Numbered from the stretch's first letter, positions 50,963 through 61,079 are shown. The stretch is DNA of 64,000 nucleotides from Pseudonocardia hydrocarbonoxydans (GCF_006539565.1 NZ_BJNG01000018.1:1-64000); one strand, 5' to 3'. Notes: generated by a model from the sequence alone, not told the origin. Program-made: numbers and translations.

Positions 50963-52219
50963 GTGGAACCGACCCTCGAGCACGCCCGGGAGGACCGGTC
51001 GGCCGTCGTCATCCGGGTCGTGGCGGTGGCGGCGGTCGGGCTGGCGCTGGTGCTGGGCCCGCAGCTCGCCCGTGGCCCGGTCGGGCCGCTCGCCGCGCTG
51101 GTCGCGGCGGCGTTCGGCTACGCCGTGGTGCTCGCCGTCGCCGACTTCCGCGGACGGCAGCTGCTCCCCCCGCGGGTCGCCACCGCGATCGACGGCGTGC
51201 TGGTCGTCGTCGCCTGCGGGCTGACCGGGGGCGCCGAGAGCATCATGGTCGCGCTGCTGCCGCTGGTGGTGATCGCCGCGTCGGTGCGGGGCGGGGCGGT
51301 GGTCGGGCGGCTGGCCGCGGTCGTCGCGGGGGCCGGGTTCACGGTCGGCGCGGTGCTCGGGTCCGACGCCGACGTCCCGCTCGCCGACCGCTGGCTCGCC
51401 GGTGCCTGGTGGACCGGCTTCCTGGTGGCGGCCTCGGTGCTGGTCGGGGTGCTGGTGCAGGCGCTGGAGCGGCAGCTGGAGGCGGCCGCGCTCGCCCGGG
51501 CCGAGCACGAGGCGTTCCTGGAGGAGCGCGACCTGCGCGCCCGGCTGCTCGCCGCCCAGCAGGCCCGTCTCGACGGGGTGCGGGTCGTGCTGCACGAGTT
51601 CCGCACCCCCGTCGCCTCGCTGACGGCGCTGAGCACCGATCTCGCCGCGGGCCGGCTGTCCGGGGCGTCGCGCGAGACGGCCACCCGGCTGCTCGCCGAG
51701 CACGCCGTGCACCTGCGCGACATGCTCGACGGCCTCGCCGACGTCGCGGTCGCCCAGGGGAGCCCGGTCGGCCGGGTGCGGGCCCGGGTGGTGCCGCTGT
51801 CGGAGCTGGCCGACGCCGTGCTGGACGCGGCGGGGGTCGCCGCGGCGCGCCGTCGCCCGTCGGTCGTCCCGGACGGGGCGGCGGTGCGCTGCGACCCCCA
51901 GCGGCTGCGCCGGGTGCTGACCAACCTCGTCGAGAACGCGGCCCGGCACAGCGGCGACGCGCCCGTCGAGCTGGACCTGCGCCACGCCGACGGCCGGCTG
52001 GTCGCCGAGATCCGCGACCGCGGCCCCGGCCTGCCGCCGGGGCAGGAGGGCGTGGTGACGGCGAAGGGCGTGGCGCTGGGGGAGCGGCGCGGCACGGCGG
52101 GGCTGGGGCTGTGGATCGTCGAGGCGCTGGTGGCGTCGATGGACGGCGAGCTGAGCCTGGTCCCGCGCGACGGCGGCGGCCTGGTGGCCCACCTCGACCT
52201 CCCCCTCCCCGCGCCCTGA
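50963..52219 (+). CDS. Sensor histidine kinase (divergent from the NarL regulator)
   Basis: A 418-aa protein with five or six N-terminal membrane helices (about 17-165), a coiled-coil-like linker (QALERQLEAAALARAEHEAF), H-box VLHEFRTPVASLTAL, N-box NLVENAARH, and a degenerate GLGLWIV ATP lid. The H-box looks like HisKA rather than the HisKA_3 type usual for NarL partners, an unusual pairing. The GTG start is 6 nt after CATGCT, a near-consensus -10, so it may be leaderless. Confidence 0.88.
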   Translation: MEPTLEHAREDRSAVVIRVVAVAAVGLALVLGPQLARGPVGPLAALVAAAFGYAVVLAVADFRGRQLLPPRVATAIDGVLVVVACGLTGGAESIMVALLPLVVIAASVRGGAVVGRLAAVVAGAGFTVGAVLGSDADVPLADRWLAGAWWTGFLVAASVLVGVLVQALERQLEAAALARAEHEAFLEERDLRARLLAAQQARLDGVRVVLHEFRTPVASLTALSTDLAAGRLSGASRETATRLLAEHAVHLRDMLDGLADVAVAQGSPVGRVRARVVPLSELADAVLDAAGVAAARRRPSVVPDGAAVRCDPQRLRRVLTNLVENAARHSGDAPVELDLRHADGRLVAEIRDRGPGLPPGQEGVVTAKGVALGERRGTAGLGLWIVEALVASMDGELSLVPRDGGGLVAHLDLPLPAP

Positions 52220-52229
52220 CCCGTGACCC

Positions 52230-52305
52230 GGGACTCGCGGCCGCGGAACGGGGGACTCGCGGCCGCAGAACGGGGGACTCGCGGGGGAGACCCGCGAGTC
52301 CCCCG
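52230..52305 (+). terminator. 22-bp tandem repeats ending in a perfect hairpin terminator
   Basis: Two 22-bp units (GGGACTCGCGGCCGC then RGAACGG; 52230-52251 and 52252-52273) run into a third that becomes the left arm of a perfect 15-bp hairpin (52271-52285 with 52291-52305, loop GGAGA). The hairpin begins about 50 bp after the kinase stop. The repeat unit itself thus supplies the terminator stem. Confidence 0.75.
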
Positions 52306-52423
52306 TATCCCGGCCCCGAGTCCGGGTCGCGGCCCACCCGGTCGGGTGAACTGGCACGTGGGGGCCAGGGGCGGACCCTCCGGACCGGTGTGGTGCGGCC
52401 GGTCGCCGGTGCATGCTCCCCCC

Positions 52424-53530
52424 ATGCGGACGCAGGCGGCGGTGTTGTGGGAGCAGGGCGGCAAGTGGGAGGTCGAGGAGGTCGAGCTCGACCCGCCGAA
52501 CGCGGGCGAGGTGCTCGTCGAGCTCGCCGCGAGCGGGTTGTGCCACTCCGACGAGCACCTGGTCACCGGTGACCTGCCGGTCGGGTTCCCGATGGTCGGC
52601 GGGCACGAGGGCGCGGGGCGGATCCTGGAGGTCGGGCCCGGCGTCACCGACGTGGCGGTCGGCGACCCGGTCGTCATGACCTTCCTGCCGAGCTGCGGGC
52701 GCTGCTCGTACTGCGTGCGCGGCTACACCGCCCTGTGCGACGACGGGGCGGGCGCCACCCTGGGCCCGCAGCTCGACGGCACCTACCGCTTCCACTCCCG
52801 GGGCGAGGACGTCGGCCAGATGTGCCTTCTCGGCACGTTCGCACGGCACACCGTGGTCCCGGTCAAGTCCGTCGTGAAGATCGACGAGGGGTTCCCGCTG
52901 CACCTCGCCGCGCTCGTCGGGTGCGGGGTCACCACCGGGTTCGGCTCCGCCGTGCGCACCGCCGAGCTGCGCGCGGGCGACACGGCCGTCGTCATCGGGA
53001 TCGGGGGGATCGGGGCCAACGCCGTGCAGGGCGCCCGGATCGCCGGCTGCCGCTACGTCGTGGCCGTCGACCCGGTGGAGTTCAAGCGGGAGAAGGCGCT
53101 GGAGCTGGGCGCCACGCACGTCGCGGCGAGCATGGACGAGGCCTGGAACACCGTGTCGAGCCTGACCCGCGGCCAGCTCGCCGACGCCGCCATCCTGACG
53201 ACGGGCGTCGCCGAGGGCTCCTACCTGCAGCCCGCGCTGCAGCTCGTCGGCAAGAAGGGCCGCGTGGTCGTCACCGCGCTGGGCCACCCCGACGAGGAGA
53301 CCGCCACGCTGTCGCTGCTCGACCTCACCCTCTACGAGAAGCAGATCCGCGGCGCCCTGTTCGGCAGCTCCAACGGCCAGCACGACGTGCCCCGGCTGCT
53401 GGAGATGTACAACCTCGGCCAGCTGCGGCTCGACGAGCTGATCACCCGCGAGTACTCCCTGGAGGAGATCAACCAGGGCTACGACGACATGCGCGAGGGC
53501 CGCAACATCCGCGGGCTCATCCGGTACTGA
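52424..53530 (+). CDS. NDMA-dependent (zinc) alcohol dehydrogenase
   Basis: A 368-aa medium-chain dehydrogenase: catalytic zinc site GLCHSDEHL and GGHEGAG, structural zinc loop with Cys in [15 protein letters not shown], and Rossmann [14 protein letters not shown]. It closely fits the actinobacterial group that regenerates a tightly bound cofactor through an artificial acceptor (NDMA) in vitro; the natural acceptor is usually a mycofactocin-type system. It ends 17 bp before the R2lox gene. Confidence 0.92.
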   Translation: MRTQAAVLWEQGGKWEVEEVELDPPNAGEVLVELAASGLCHSDEHLVTGDLPVGFPMVGGHEGAGRILEVGPGVTDVAVGDPVVMTFLPSCGRCSYCVRGYTALCDDGAGATLGPQLDGTYRFHSRGEDVGQMCLLGTFARHTVVPVKSVVKIDEGFPLHLAALVGCGVTTGFGSAVRTAELRAGDTAVVIGIGGIGANAVQGARIAGCRYVVAVDPVEFKREKALELGATHVAASMDEAWNTVSSLTRGQLADAAILTTGVAEGSYLQPALQLVGKKGRVVVTALGHPDEETATLSLLDLTLYEKQIRGALFGSSNGQHDVPRLLEMYNLGQLRLDELITREYSLEEINQGYDDMREGRNIRGLIRY

Positions 53531-53547
53531 CGAAGGGATCCACCGCA

Positions 53548-54513
53548 ATGACGCGATCGATCGAGCACGGCAAGCGCACCGGTTTCGCCACCCTGGGCAA
53601 GGGCGGGCTGAACTTCGACTCGTTCCCGATGAAGCTGTTCGCCAAGGGCAACGCCAAGCACTGGAACCCCGCCGACATCGACTTCTCCCAGGACGCCCGC
53701 GACTTCGCCGCGATGACCGACGGCGAGCGCTGGTGGACCACGATGCTCGCCACGCAGTTCATGGCGGGGGAGGAGTCGGTGACGCAGGACCTGCAGCCGT
53801 TCGTCGCCGCGATGGCCGCGGAGGGCCGCCTGGCCGACGAGATGTACCTGACGCAGTTCGTGTTCGAGGAGGCCAAGCACACCGAGGGCTTCCGGCGGTG
53901 GTTCGACGCCGTCGGGATCACCGAGGACCTGCACCCCTACATCGCCGACAACGGCTCCTACCAGCAGATCTTCACCCACGAGCTGCCCGACAGCCTCTAC
54001 GCCCTGGGTGCGGACCCCTCGCCGCGCAACCAGATCCGCGCGTCGGTCACCTACAACCACATCGTCGAGGGCACGCTCGCGCTCACCGGCTACTACATCT
54101 GGGCGAAGATCTGCAAGAGCCGGGGGATCCTGCCCGGCATGCAGCGGCTCATCAAGCACATCGGTGACGACGAGCGCCGCCACATGGCGTGGGGGACGTT
54201 CACCTGCCGGCGCCACGTCGCCGCCGACGACACCCTGTGGGACACCGTCGACGAGCGCATGCAGGAGCTGCTGGTCCCGGCCATGGGCGTGGTCGCCGAG
54301 CCGTTCGACCGGCTCGCCGAGGGCGAGGACCCCCCGTTCGCGATCGAGCTGAACGAGCTGGCCGAGTACGCGATGGACAAGATCGGCCGCCGGCTGGGCG
54401 CGATCGAGTCGGCCCGCGGTGCCGATCTGCACGTGATCGACGTGGACGCCACCCCGGAGGCGCTGGAGGAGAGGTTCCACGCCGAGGATCAGGCGGAGCT
54501 GGCGGCGGCCTGA
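53548..54513 (+). CDS. R2-like ligand-binding oxidase (R2lox)
   Basis: A 321-aa ferritin-like protein. The Mn/Fe ligands align with the mycobacterial R2lox (Rv0233) at a constant offset of 7: Glu75, Glu108, His111, Glu174, Glu209, His212. The residues of the unusual Val-Tyr ether cross-link are also kept (Val78 and Tyr169). It binds a long-chain fatty-acid-like ligand at the metal site; the reaction is unknown. It is co-oriented with the alcohol dehydrogenase upstream and the mce operon downstream. Confidence 0.95.
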   Translation: MTRSIEHGKRTGFATLGKGGLNFDSFPMKLFAKGNAKHWNPADIDFSQDARDFAAMTDGERWWTTMLATQFMAGEESVTQDLQPFVAAMAAEGRLADEMYLTQFVFEEAKHTEGFRRWFDAVGITEDLHPYIADNGSYQQIFTHELPDSLYALGADPSPRNQIRASVTYNHIVEGTLALTGYYIWAKICKSRGILPGMQRLIKHIGDDERRHMAWGTFTCRRHVAADDTLWDTVDERMQELLVPAMGVVAEPFDRLAEGEDPPFAIELNELAEYAMDKIGRRLGAIESARGADLHVIDVDATPEALEERFHAEDQAELAAA

Positions 54514-54526
54514 GCCGTCCCCACCG

Positions 54527-54592
54527 CCCCGCGCACCTCCCACCGCGCCGCGCGCGTTCGAACGTGCGCGCGCGGCCGCGAGGTGCGCGGGG
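54527..54592 (+). terminator. Two-stage GC hairpin after R2lox
   Basis: Outer arms of 13 bp (54527-54539 with 54580-54592) enclose an inner 10-bp stem (GCCGCGCGCG 54547-54556 with CGCGCGCGGC 54567-54576). It separates R2lox from the mce operon. The remaining 242 bp of the gap (54593-54834) should hold the mce promoter; I see only a weak GGTTAC/GTAACC pair (54663, 54730) and no gene. Confidence 0.75.
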
Positions 54593-54834
54593 CACGTTCG
54601 GTGCCGACCCGGCGCACGCTGAGTGATCGATGGTGACCCCGCCGTGACCTGCGGGTACCGTCGGTTACACCTGCTGGGGGATGGCCCTCGCGCGAACGGT
54701 CCAACTTCGACTTCCTCCGCAACTGGTCAGTAACCCACCTCACGATTCCTCGTTGGGCTGTTGTGGGCAGTCGGCCGCCCGCTCCCCGCATCGCGGCCGC
54801 GACTCGCCCGGAACCCGAACGAGGAGGCGGCGCC

Positions 54835-55941
54835 GTGGCCGGTGTCGAGGTGCAGGTCGAGGGGCTCTCGAAGTCCTTCGGCCGGGCGAACATCTGGTCG
54901 GACGTCTCGCTGACGCTGCCGCCCGGTGAGGTGTCGGTGTTGCTCGGCCCCTCGGGCACGGGCAAGTCGGTGTTCCTCAAGACCCTGATCGGGCTGCTCA
55001 AGCCGGAGAAGGGCTCGATCGTCATCAACGACACCGACCTGGTGAAGTGCTCGGAGTCGCGGCTCTACGAGATCCGCAAGCTGTTCGGGGTGCTGTTCCA
55101 GGACGGCGCGCTGTTCGGGTCGATGAACCTGTTCGACAACATCGCCTTCCCGCTGCGCGAGCATACCAAGAAGTCCGAGGCGCAGATCAAGGACATCGTC
55201 GCGGAGAAGATGCACCTGGTCGGGCTCACCGGCGACGAGAAGAAGCTGCCCGGTGAGATCTCCGGCGGGATGCGCAAGCGGGCCGGCCTGGCCCGCGCGC
55301 TGGTGCTCGACCCCGAGATCATCCTGTTCGACGAGCCGGACTCCGGCCTGGACCCGGTGCGCACGGCGTACCTGAACCAGCTGATCATCGACCTGAACGC
55401 GCAGACCGACGCCACGTTCCTGATCGTCACCCACGACATCAACACCGCGCAGACCGTGCCCGACAACATCGGCATGCTCTACCGCAAGCACCTGGCGATG
55501 TTCGGGCCGCGGGAGGTGCTGCTGACCAGCGAGGAGCCGGTCGTCTCCCAGTTCCTCAACGGCCGCCGTCAGGGCCCGATCGGGATGAGCGAGGAGAAGG
55601 ACACCGCCCAGGCGCAGCGCGAGATGGCCGAGGCGGGCGAGCTGGCAGGGCTGCCGGAGATGAAGCCGCAGCTGGAGGTCAGCGCGGGGATGCCGGAGCG
55701 CAAGGCCGTCGGCCGCCGCCGCGACCGGGTGCAGCAGATGCTGCACACCCTGCCGCCCGCGGCGCAGGAGGCGATCCGCCGCAGCTACGCGGCCGAGCCC
55801 GCGATGGCGGGCGCGGGTGCGCCGCTGCCCCGCCGGGGGCTGCTCGGGGGCCCCGGCGGCGCCGCCGACACCGACGTGTTCGACCGCCCCGGGCTCCAGT
55901 CACCCCCGCCCGGCCCCGGCCGCCACCGGCCGCAGGGGTAG
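54835..55941 (+). CDS. mkl: Mce ABC transporter ATPase (Mkl/MlaF-like)
   Basis: A 368-aa ABC ATPase: Walker A GPSGTGKS (38-45), signature ISGGMRKRAGLARAL, Walker B IILFDEPDSGLDP, and switch VTHD. A C-terminal extension of about 100 residues (ending in a Pro/Gly-rich tail) is typical of actinobacterial Mkl. It energises lipid or sterol import by the Mce complex. The GTG at 54835 sits 7 nt after GAGGAGG; an ATG 72 bp upstream has no such site. Having the ATPase inside the mce operon differs from mycobacteria, where it is unlinked. Confidence 0.93.
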   Translation: MAGVEVQVEGLSKSFGRANIWSDVSLTLPPGEVSVLLGPSGTGKSVFLKTLIGLLKPEKGSIVINDTDLVKCSESRLYEIRKLFGVLFQDGALFGSMNLFDNIAFPLREHTKKSEAQIKDIVAEKMHLVGLTGDEKKLPGEISGGMRKRAGLARALVLDPEIILFDEPDSGLDPVRTAYLNQLIIDLNAQTDATFLIVTHDINTAQTVPDNIGMLYRKHLAMFGPREVLLTSEEPVVSQFLNGRRQGPIGMSEEKDTAQAQREMAEAGELAGLPEMKPQLEVSAGMPERKAVGRRRDRVQQMLHTLPPAAQEAIRRSYAAEPAMAGAGAPLPRRGLLGGPGGAADTDVFDRPGLQSPPPGPGRHRPQG

Positions 55942-55948
55942 CGCCGTC

Positions 55949-56722
55949 GTGACCGCTCCCCTCACCCGCGCGCTGACGCCCGTCGGCCGCCTGTTCTCCC
56001 TCGGCGTCGACGTCGTGGTCAACACGTTCAAGCCGCCGTTCCAGCTGCGCGAGTACATCGAGCAGACCTGGTTCGTCACCAAGGTCTCCGCGCTCCCGAC
56101 GGCGCTGTTCACGATCCCCTTCGGCGCGACGATCGCGCTGCTGCTCGGTGAGCTCACCCGCCAGTTCGGCGCGCAGAGCCAGACCGGGGCGGGCAGCGTC
56201 CTGGCGATCGTCCAGCAGGCCGCGCCCATCGTCACCGCGCTGCTGATCGCCGGGGCCGGCGGGAGCGCGGTCTGTGCCGACCTGGGGGCCCGCACCATCC
56301 GCGAGGAGATCGCGGCGATGGAGGTGCTCGGGATCTCGCCGATCCAGCGCCTGGTCGTCCCGCGGGTGCTGGCCATGGCCACCACCGCCGTCGTGCTCAA
56401 CGGGCTCGCCACCGTCGTCGGCGTGGCGGGCGGCTACTTCTTCAACGTCATCGTCCAGGGCGGCACCCCGGGCGCCTACATCGCGGCGTTCTCCTCGATC
56501 GCGCAGGTCAGCGACATTCTGGTCAGCGAGCTCAAGGCGCTGCTGTTCGGCTTCACCGCCGGCGTTGTCGCGGCGTACCGGGGCCTCAACCCGCCCCCCG
56601 GCCCCAAGGGCGTGGGCGACGCGGTGAACCAGGCCGTCGTCATCTCCTTCGTGCTGGTGTTCTTCCTCAACCTGGTGCTGACGACGCTCTACCTCGACCT
56701 CGTCCCGCCGAAGGGCTCCTGA
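55949..56722 (+). CDS. yrbEA: MlaE/YrbE-type permease A
   Basis: A 257-aa protein with about five or six helices and the family block GGSAVCADLGARTIREEIAA followed by MEVLGISPIQRLVVPRVLA, the ATPase-coupling region. GTG start 7 bp after mkl. It forms the inner-membrane channel with YrbEB. Confidence 0.94.
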   Translation: MTAPLTRALTPVGRLFSLGVDVVVNTFKPPFQLREYIEQTWFVTKVSALPTALFTIPFGATIALLLGELTRQFGAQSQTGAGSVLAIVQQAAPIVTALLIAGAGGSAVCADLGARTIREEIAAMEVLGISPIQRLVVPRVLAMATTAVVLNGLATVVGVAGGYFFNVIVQGGTPGAYIAAFSSIAQVSDILVSELKALLFGFTAGVVAAYRGLNPPPGPKGVGDAVNQAVVISFVLVFFLNLVLTTLYLDLVPPKGS

Positions 56723-56723
56723 C

Positions 56724-57563
56724 ATGGCGACCCTCACGACCCGGGCCCGCAGCCTCGTCCGCGGCCCGCTGGACCAGCTCGACGAGTTCGGCGACCAGCT
56801 GTCCCTCTACGGCCGCGCGATCGGCTGGATCCCGCGCACCCTGCGCCGGTACCGCTCGGAGATCGCGCGGCTGCTCGCCGAGGTGAGCTTCGGCTCCGGG
56901 GCGCTCATCGTCATCCTGGGCACGGCCGGCGTGATGCTGTCGCTGTCGCTGTTCGTCGGCTCGCTGGTCGGCCTGCAGGGCTTCCGTGCGCTCGACTCGC
57001 TCGGCGTCGAGGCCCTCACCGGGTTCATCACCGCGTACTTCAACACCCGCGACATCGCGCCGCTGGTCGCCGCCGCGGCGCTGACGGCCACCCTCGGCGC
57101 GGGCTTCACGGCGCAGCTCGGCGCGATGCGGATCTCCGAGGAGGTCGACGCGCTGGAGGTCATGGCGGTGCCGTCGGTGCCGTTCCTGGTGACCACCCGC
57201 GTGATCGCCGGGACGATCGCGATCATCCCGATCTACACGATCGGCCTGCTCGCCAGCTTCCTGTCCTCCCGGCTCAACGTCACGCTGATCAACGGGCTGC
57301 CGGGTGGCACGTACGACCACTACTTCGACCTGTTCCTGCCGGTCAGCGACGTCCTGTACTCCTACCTCAAGGTCATCGTCTTCGCGCTGGTGATCATCCT
57401 GATCCACTGCCACTACGGCTACACGGCGAAGGGCGGGCCCGCGGGCGTGGGGATCGCGGTGGGCCGGTCGGTCCGGCTGTCGATCGTCTCGACGGCGATC
57501 CTCGACTTCTTCCTCACCCTCGTGATCTACGGGACGGAGACCTCGGTGCGGGTGGCCGGATGA
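56724..57563 (+). CDS. yrbEB: MlaE/YrbE-type permease B
   Basis: A 279-aa MlaE-family permease with the coupling segment GFTAQLGAMRISEEVDALEV then MAVPSVPFLVTTR, and five or six helices. It starts one base after yrbEA and overlaps mceA by 4 bp. Confidence 0.94.
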   Translation: MATLTTRARSLVRGPLDQLDEFGDQLSLYGRAIGWIPRTLRRYRSEIARLLAEVSFGSGALIVILGTAGVMLSLSLFVGSLVGLQGFRALDSLGVEALTGFITAYFNTRDIAPLVAAAALTATLGAGFTAQLGAMRISEEVDALEVMAVPSVPFLVTTRVIAGTIAIIPIYTIGLLASFLSSRLNVTLINGLPGGTYDHYFDLFLPVSDVLYSYLKVIVFALVIILIHCHYGYTAKGGPAGVGIAVGRSVRLSIVSTAILDFFLTLVIYGTETSVRVAG

Positions 57564-58981
57564 TCAAGCGTCGACTCCAGGGCCTCGCGTTCGTCCTGGT
57601 CATCGCGTCCCTGCTCGGGCTGGCCGTCGCCGACTACCGCGGCGTGTTCGAGCGCGGCGTCCCGGTCACCCTCGAGGTCGACCGCGCGGGCAACCAGCTC
57701 ACCGAGCGCTCCGACGTCAAGGTCCGCGGGCTGATCGTCGGCACCGTCTCGCAGATCAGCACCACCGGCTCGGGCGCGCAGGTGGAGCTCTCGCTCGAAC
57801 CGGACATGGTCGAGCTGATCCCCGCCGGGGTCTCCGCCCGGCTGCTGCCCAAGACGCTGTTCGGCGAGAAGTACGTCTCGCTCGTCGCCCCCGAGAACGG
57901 CGGCGGGGGAACGACGATCGCGGCGGGCGACGTCATCCCGATGGACCGCAGCGAGACCGCCCGCGAGATCGACGCCGCGCTCGACGGGCTGCTCCCGCTG
58001 CTGCAGGCCGTCTCCCCGGACGACCTCGCGACGACCCTCGGCGCGCTGTCGCAGGCGCTGGCGGGTCGCGGCGAGCGGCTCGGCGACACCCTCGTGCGGC
58101 TCCAGGAGCTCACCGGCGGCCTGCGCCCGGGCATCCCGGACCTGCAGGAGGACATCACCCAGCTCGCCGACTTCGCGCGCAACCTCGACTCCGCCGCCCC
58201 CGACCTGCTCGACGCGCTGGAGGACTTCACGGTGACCAGCCGGACGGTGGTGGAGCAGCGCGACCAGCTCCGCGCGCTGATCGGCGGCGTCACCACGGCG
58301 TCGGACGACCTGCGCGGCTTCCTCGACCGCAACGGCGAGAACATCATCTCGCTGTCCGCGGCCTCGCGGCCGACGCTGGAGAGCCTCGCGCGCTACTCGC
58401 CGGAGTTCCCCTGCTTCTTCGAGCAGCTCAACGGCCTCATCCCGCGCCTGGACGAGGTCTACGGCGCGAACAACGGCCGCCCCGGCGTCTACGTGACGGT
58501 CGAGATCGTCAACAACAAGGGCAAGTACGTCCCGAACCAGGACGAGCCCGAGTACCTCGACGACCGCGGCCCGCGCTGCTACCCGATCCTCCCGCTCGGT
58601 CCGCAGGAGCCGCCGGACGGGCCGTTCTGCGACGGCTCGCTGGCCCCGCCCCCGCCCGCCGACTCCCCCCGCGGGGACGTCGACGACCTCGGCGGCGACA
58701 CCTTCGGCACCGGCGACGCCTCCTACACCTGCGAGGACGGGTCGAGCGCCCGCGGCGAGGCACCCGAGGGCCCGGCACTGCCGGGGCTACCGGGGCTGCC
58801 GGAACTGCCCATCGAGGCCATCGCCTACGACGGCATGGGCCTGCCCAACTCGCCCGGCGAGCAGGCGCTGGTCGCCGAGCTGGTCGCGGCCCAGGACGGT
58901 GGCGACCCGGCGGCCGTCCCGAGCTGGAGCTCGATGATGGTCGGCCCGCTCTACCGCGGGTCCGAGGTGACGTTGACGTGA
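57560..58981 (+). CDS. mceA: Mce family protein A
   Basis: A 473-aa protein: one N-terminal anchor helix (LAFVLVIASLLGLAVADYRG), an MCE/MlaD beta-barrel domain (VTLEVDRAGNQLTERSDVKV then RGLIVGTVSQI), and a long helical region with repeated leucine heptads that builds the lipid tunnel. The tail is Pro/Gly-rich with several cysteines. It is the first of six Mce subunits; 4-bp overlaps on both sides. Confidence 0.95.
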   Translation: MIKRRLQGLAFVLVIASLLGLAVADYRGVFERGVPVTLEVDRAGNQLTERSDVKVRGLIVGTVSQISTTGSGAQVELSLEPDMVELIPAGVSARLLPKTLFGEKYVSLVAPENGGGGTTIAAGDVIPMDRSETAREIDAALDGLLPLLQAVSPDDLATTLGALSQALAGRGERLGDTLVRLQELTGGLRPGIPDLQEDITQLADFARNLDSAAPDLLDALEDFTVTSRTVVEQRDQLRALIGGVTTASDDLRGFLDRNGENIISLSAASRPTLESLARYSPEFPCFFEQLNGLIPRLDEVYGANNGRPGVYVTVEIVNNKGKYVPNQDEPEYLDDRGPRCYPILPLGPQEPPDGPFCDGSLAPPPPADSPRGDVDDLGGDTFGTGDASYTCEDGSSARGEAPEGPALPGLPGLPELPIEAIAYDGMGLPNSPGEQALVAELVAAQDGGDPAAVPSWSSMMVGPLYRGSEVTLT

Positions 58982-60114
58982 GGAACCTGCCGCTCGCGCC
59001 CCTGCTGAAGTTCCTGGCCCTGGCCGTCGTCGTCGCGCTGGCCACCACCGTGCTCGGCGTGACCATCGCCAACGGCTCCGGTGGGGAGCGCGCGACCTAC
59101 AGCGCGCGGTTCGACGACGCCGCGGGCCTGCTGGTCGGCGACGACGTGCGCATCGCCGGTGTCGTCGTCGGCGCCGTCGAGGCCGTGCGGATCGTCGACC
59201 GTCGCTTCGCCGAGGTCTCCTTCACCGTCGACGAGGCGCAGAACCTGCCCGCCTCGGTGTCGGCGGCGATCAACTACAAGAACCTCGTCGGCCAGCGCTA
59301 CCTCGGCCTGACGCAGGGCTCCGGCCCGACCGGGGCGATGCTCGCCGAGGGCGACACCATCCCGCTGGAGCGCACCCGCGGCCCGCTGAACCTGACCACG
59401 CTGTTCAACGGCTTCAAGCCGCTGTTCGCCGCGCTGGACGCCGAGCAGGTCAACAAGCTGTCCTTCGAGATCATCGAGGTGCTGCAGGGCCAGGGCGGCA
59501 CGATCCGCAGCCTGCTCGCGAGCACCGCGTCGCTGACCAACGAGATCGCCGACCGCGACGCCGTCATCGGCCAGGTCATCGACAACCTCAACCTCGTGCT
59601 CGACACCGTCAACCAGCGCGACGAGGAGCTGTCGGCCCTGGTGATCTCGCTGCAGGAGCTGGTGTCGGGGCTCTCGGAGGACCGCGAGCCGATCGGCGAG
59701 GCGCTGGCCTCCATCGGCGACCTCACGCAGGTGACGGCCGACCTCGTCGAGGAGGGCAGGCCCGCCCTGCGCGACGACATCGCCGCGCTCGGCGACCTGT
59801 CCGACAACCTCAACGCGAGCGAGCCCGCGCTGGAGAGCTTCCTGGTCAACTGGCCCGGCAAGCTCAACACGATCACCCGCGCGGGCAGCTACGGCAGCTG
59901 GTTCAACTTCTATCTCTGCCAGGCCAGCGGCACGGTCGGGCTCACGCCGTTCGTCCCGTCCTTCCAGTTCGACGCCTACACCAACACCCAGGCGCGCTGC
60001 GGGGCCGACCCGGCCGGCAGCGGGGAGGGCGACACCACCCTGCTCGGCGGTCCGCTGCCCGCTCTGCCCTCGTCGCCGGACCTGCCCGCCATCCCGCTGC
60101 TGGGGGAGAACTGA
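58978..60114 (+). CDS. mceB: Mce family protein B
   Basis: A 378-aa Mce protein with an N-terminal helix (LLKFLALAVVVALATTVLGV), an MCE domain (YSARFDDAAGLLVGDDVRIA), a helical stalk, and the conserved Mce end SYGSWFNFYLCQASG. GTG start overlapping mceA; one-base overlap with mceC. Confidence 0.95.
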   Translation: MRNLPLAPLLKFLALAVVVALATTVLGVTIANGSGGERATYSARFDDAAGLLVGDDVRIAGVVVGAVEAVRIVDRRFAEVSFTVDEAQNLPASVSAAINYKNLVGQRYLGLTQGSGPTGAMLAEGDTIPLERTRGPLNLTTLFNGFKPLFAALDAEQVNKLSFEIIEVLQGQGGTIRSLLASTASLTNEIADRDAVIGQVIDNLNLVLDTVNQRDEELSALVISLQELVSGLSEDREPIGEALASIGDLTQVTADLVEEGRPALRDDIAALGDLSDNLNASEPALESFLVNWPGKLNTITRAGSYGSWFNFYLCQASGTVGLTPFVPSFQFDAYTNTQARCGADPAGSGEGDTTLLGGPLPALPSSPDLPAIPLLGEN

Positions 60115-61079
60115 TGCCCGAGAAGCGCGGACCCGTCCCCGTCGCCCTGATCGGCATCGCGGTCATCATCGGGATCCTGGTCGCGGCGTTCACCGTCCCG
60201 GCCGCGGTCACCCGCGGGGAGATCCACCGCGCCGAGTTCAGCGAGGCCGCCGGGCTCCAGTCCGGTGACCTGGTCACCGTCGCCGGCGTCGAGGCGGGCC
60301 GCGTGGAGTCCGTCGAGCTGGCGGGCGACCGCGTGCTGGTCACCTTCGACGTCAAGGACGCCTGGGTCGGCGACCGCACGACGGCGTCGATCGAGGTCAA
60401 GACGCTGCTCGGCGCGAAGTACCTGGAGCTCGACCCGCAGGGCGACGCCGAGCTCGCCTCCGACGCGGTCATCCCGCTCGAGCGCACCGCGTCCCCGTTC
60501 GACGTCGTCGAGGCGTTCAACGGCCTGTCGAGCACCATCGACGGCCTCGACACCGACCAGCTCGCCACCAGCCTGGACACGCTGTCGGAGACGTTCTCCG
60601 GCACCGCGCCCGAGGTCCGCGGCGCGCTCGACGGCCTGTCCCGGCTCTCGCAGACCATCGCGAGCCGCGACGAGGAGATCCGCAGGCTGCTCGCCGGTAC
60701 GCAGAACCTGTCCGGGGTGCTCGCCGACCGGGCGCCGGAGTTCGAGCGGCTGCTGCGCGACGGCAACCTGCTGCTCGCGGAGATCCAGCGCCGCAAGGAC
60801 GCGATCAGCGCCCTGCTCGACGGCACCCGCGCGCTGTCGGTGCAGCTGCGCGGCCTGGTCGCCGACAACCAGGAGCAGCTCACGCCCACCCTGGAGGCGC
60901 TCGACGGGGTCGCGGAGATCCTGCAGCGCAACCGCGACAACCTCGACCTGGCCCTGGAGCGGCAGGCGGTGTTCACCCGCCTGTTCAGCAACGCGGTAGG
61001 CAACGGCCGCTGGTTCGACAACTACATCTGCGGTCTCGTGCTCCCGCCGCTCGGTCCGATCAACGAAGGCGGCTGCTGA
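60114..61079 (+). CDS. mceC: Mce family protein C
   Basis: A 321-aa Mce protein, shorter tail than its neighbours: signal/anchor (VALIGIAVIIGILVAAFTVP), MCE domain (FSEAAGLQSGDLVTVAGVEA), helical stalk, and the C-terminal NGRWFDNYICGLVLPP. One-base overlaps on both sides. Confidence 0.95.
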   Translation: MPEKRGPVPVALIGIAVIIGILVAAFTVPAAVTRGEIHRAEFSEAAGLQSGDLVTVAGVEAGRVESVELAGDRVLVTFDVKDAWVGDRTTASIEVKTLLGAKYLELDPQGDAELASDAVIPLERTASPFDVVEAFNGLSSTIDGLDTDQLATSLDTLSETFSGTAPEVRGALDGLSRLSQTIASRDEEIRRLLAGTQNLSGVLADRAPEFERLLRDGNLLLAEIQRRKDAISALLDGTRALSVQLRGLVADNQEQLTPTLEALDGVAEILQRNRDNLDLALERQAVFTRLFSNAVGNGRWFDNYICGLVLPPLGPINEGGC

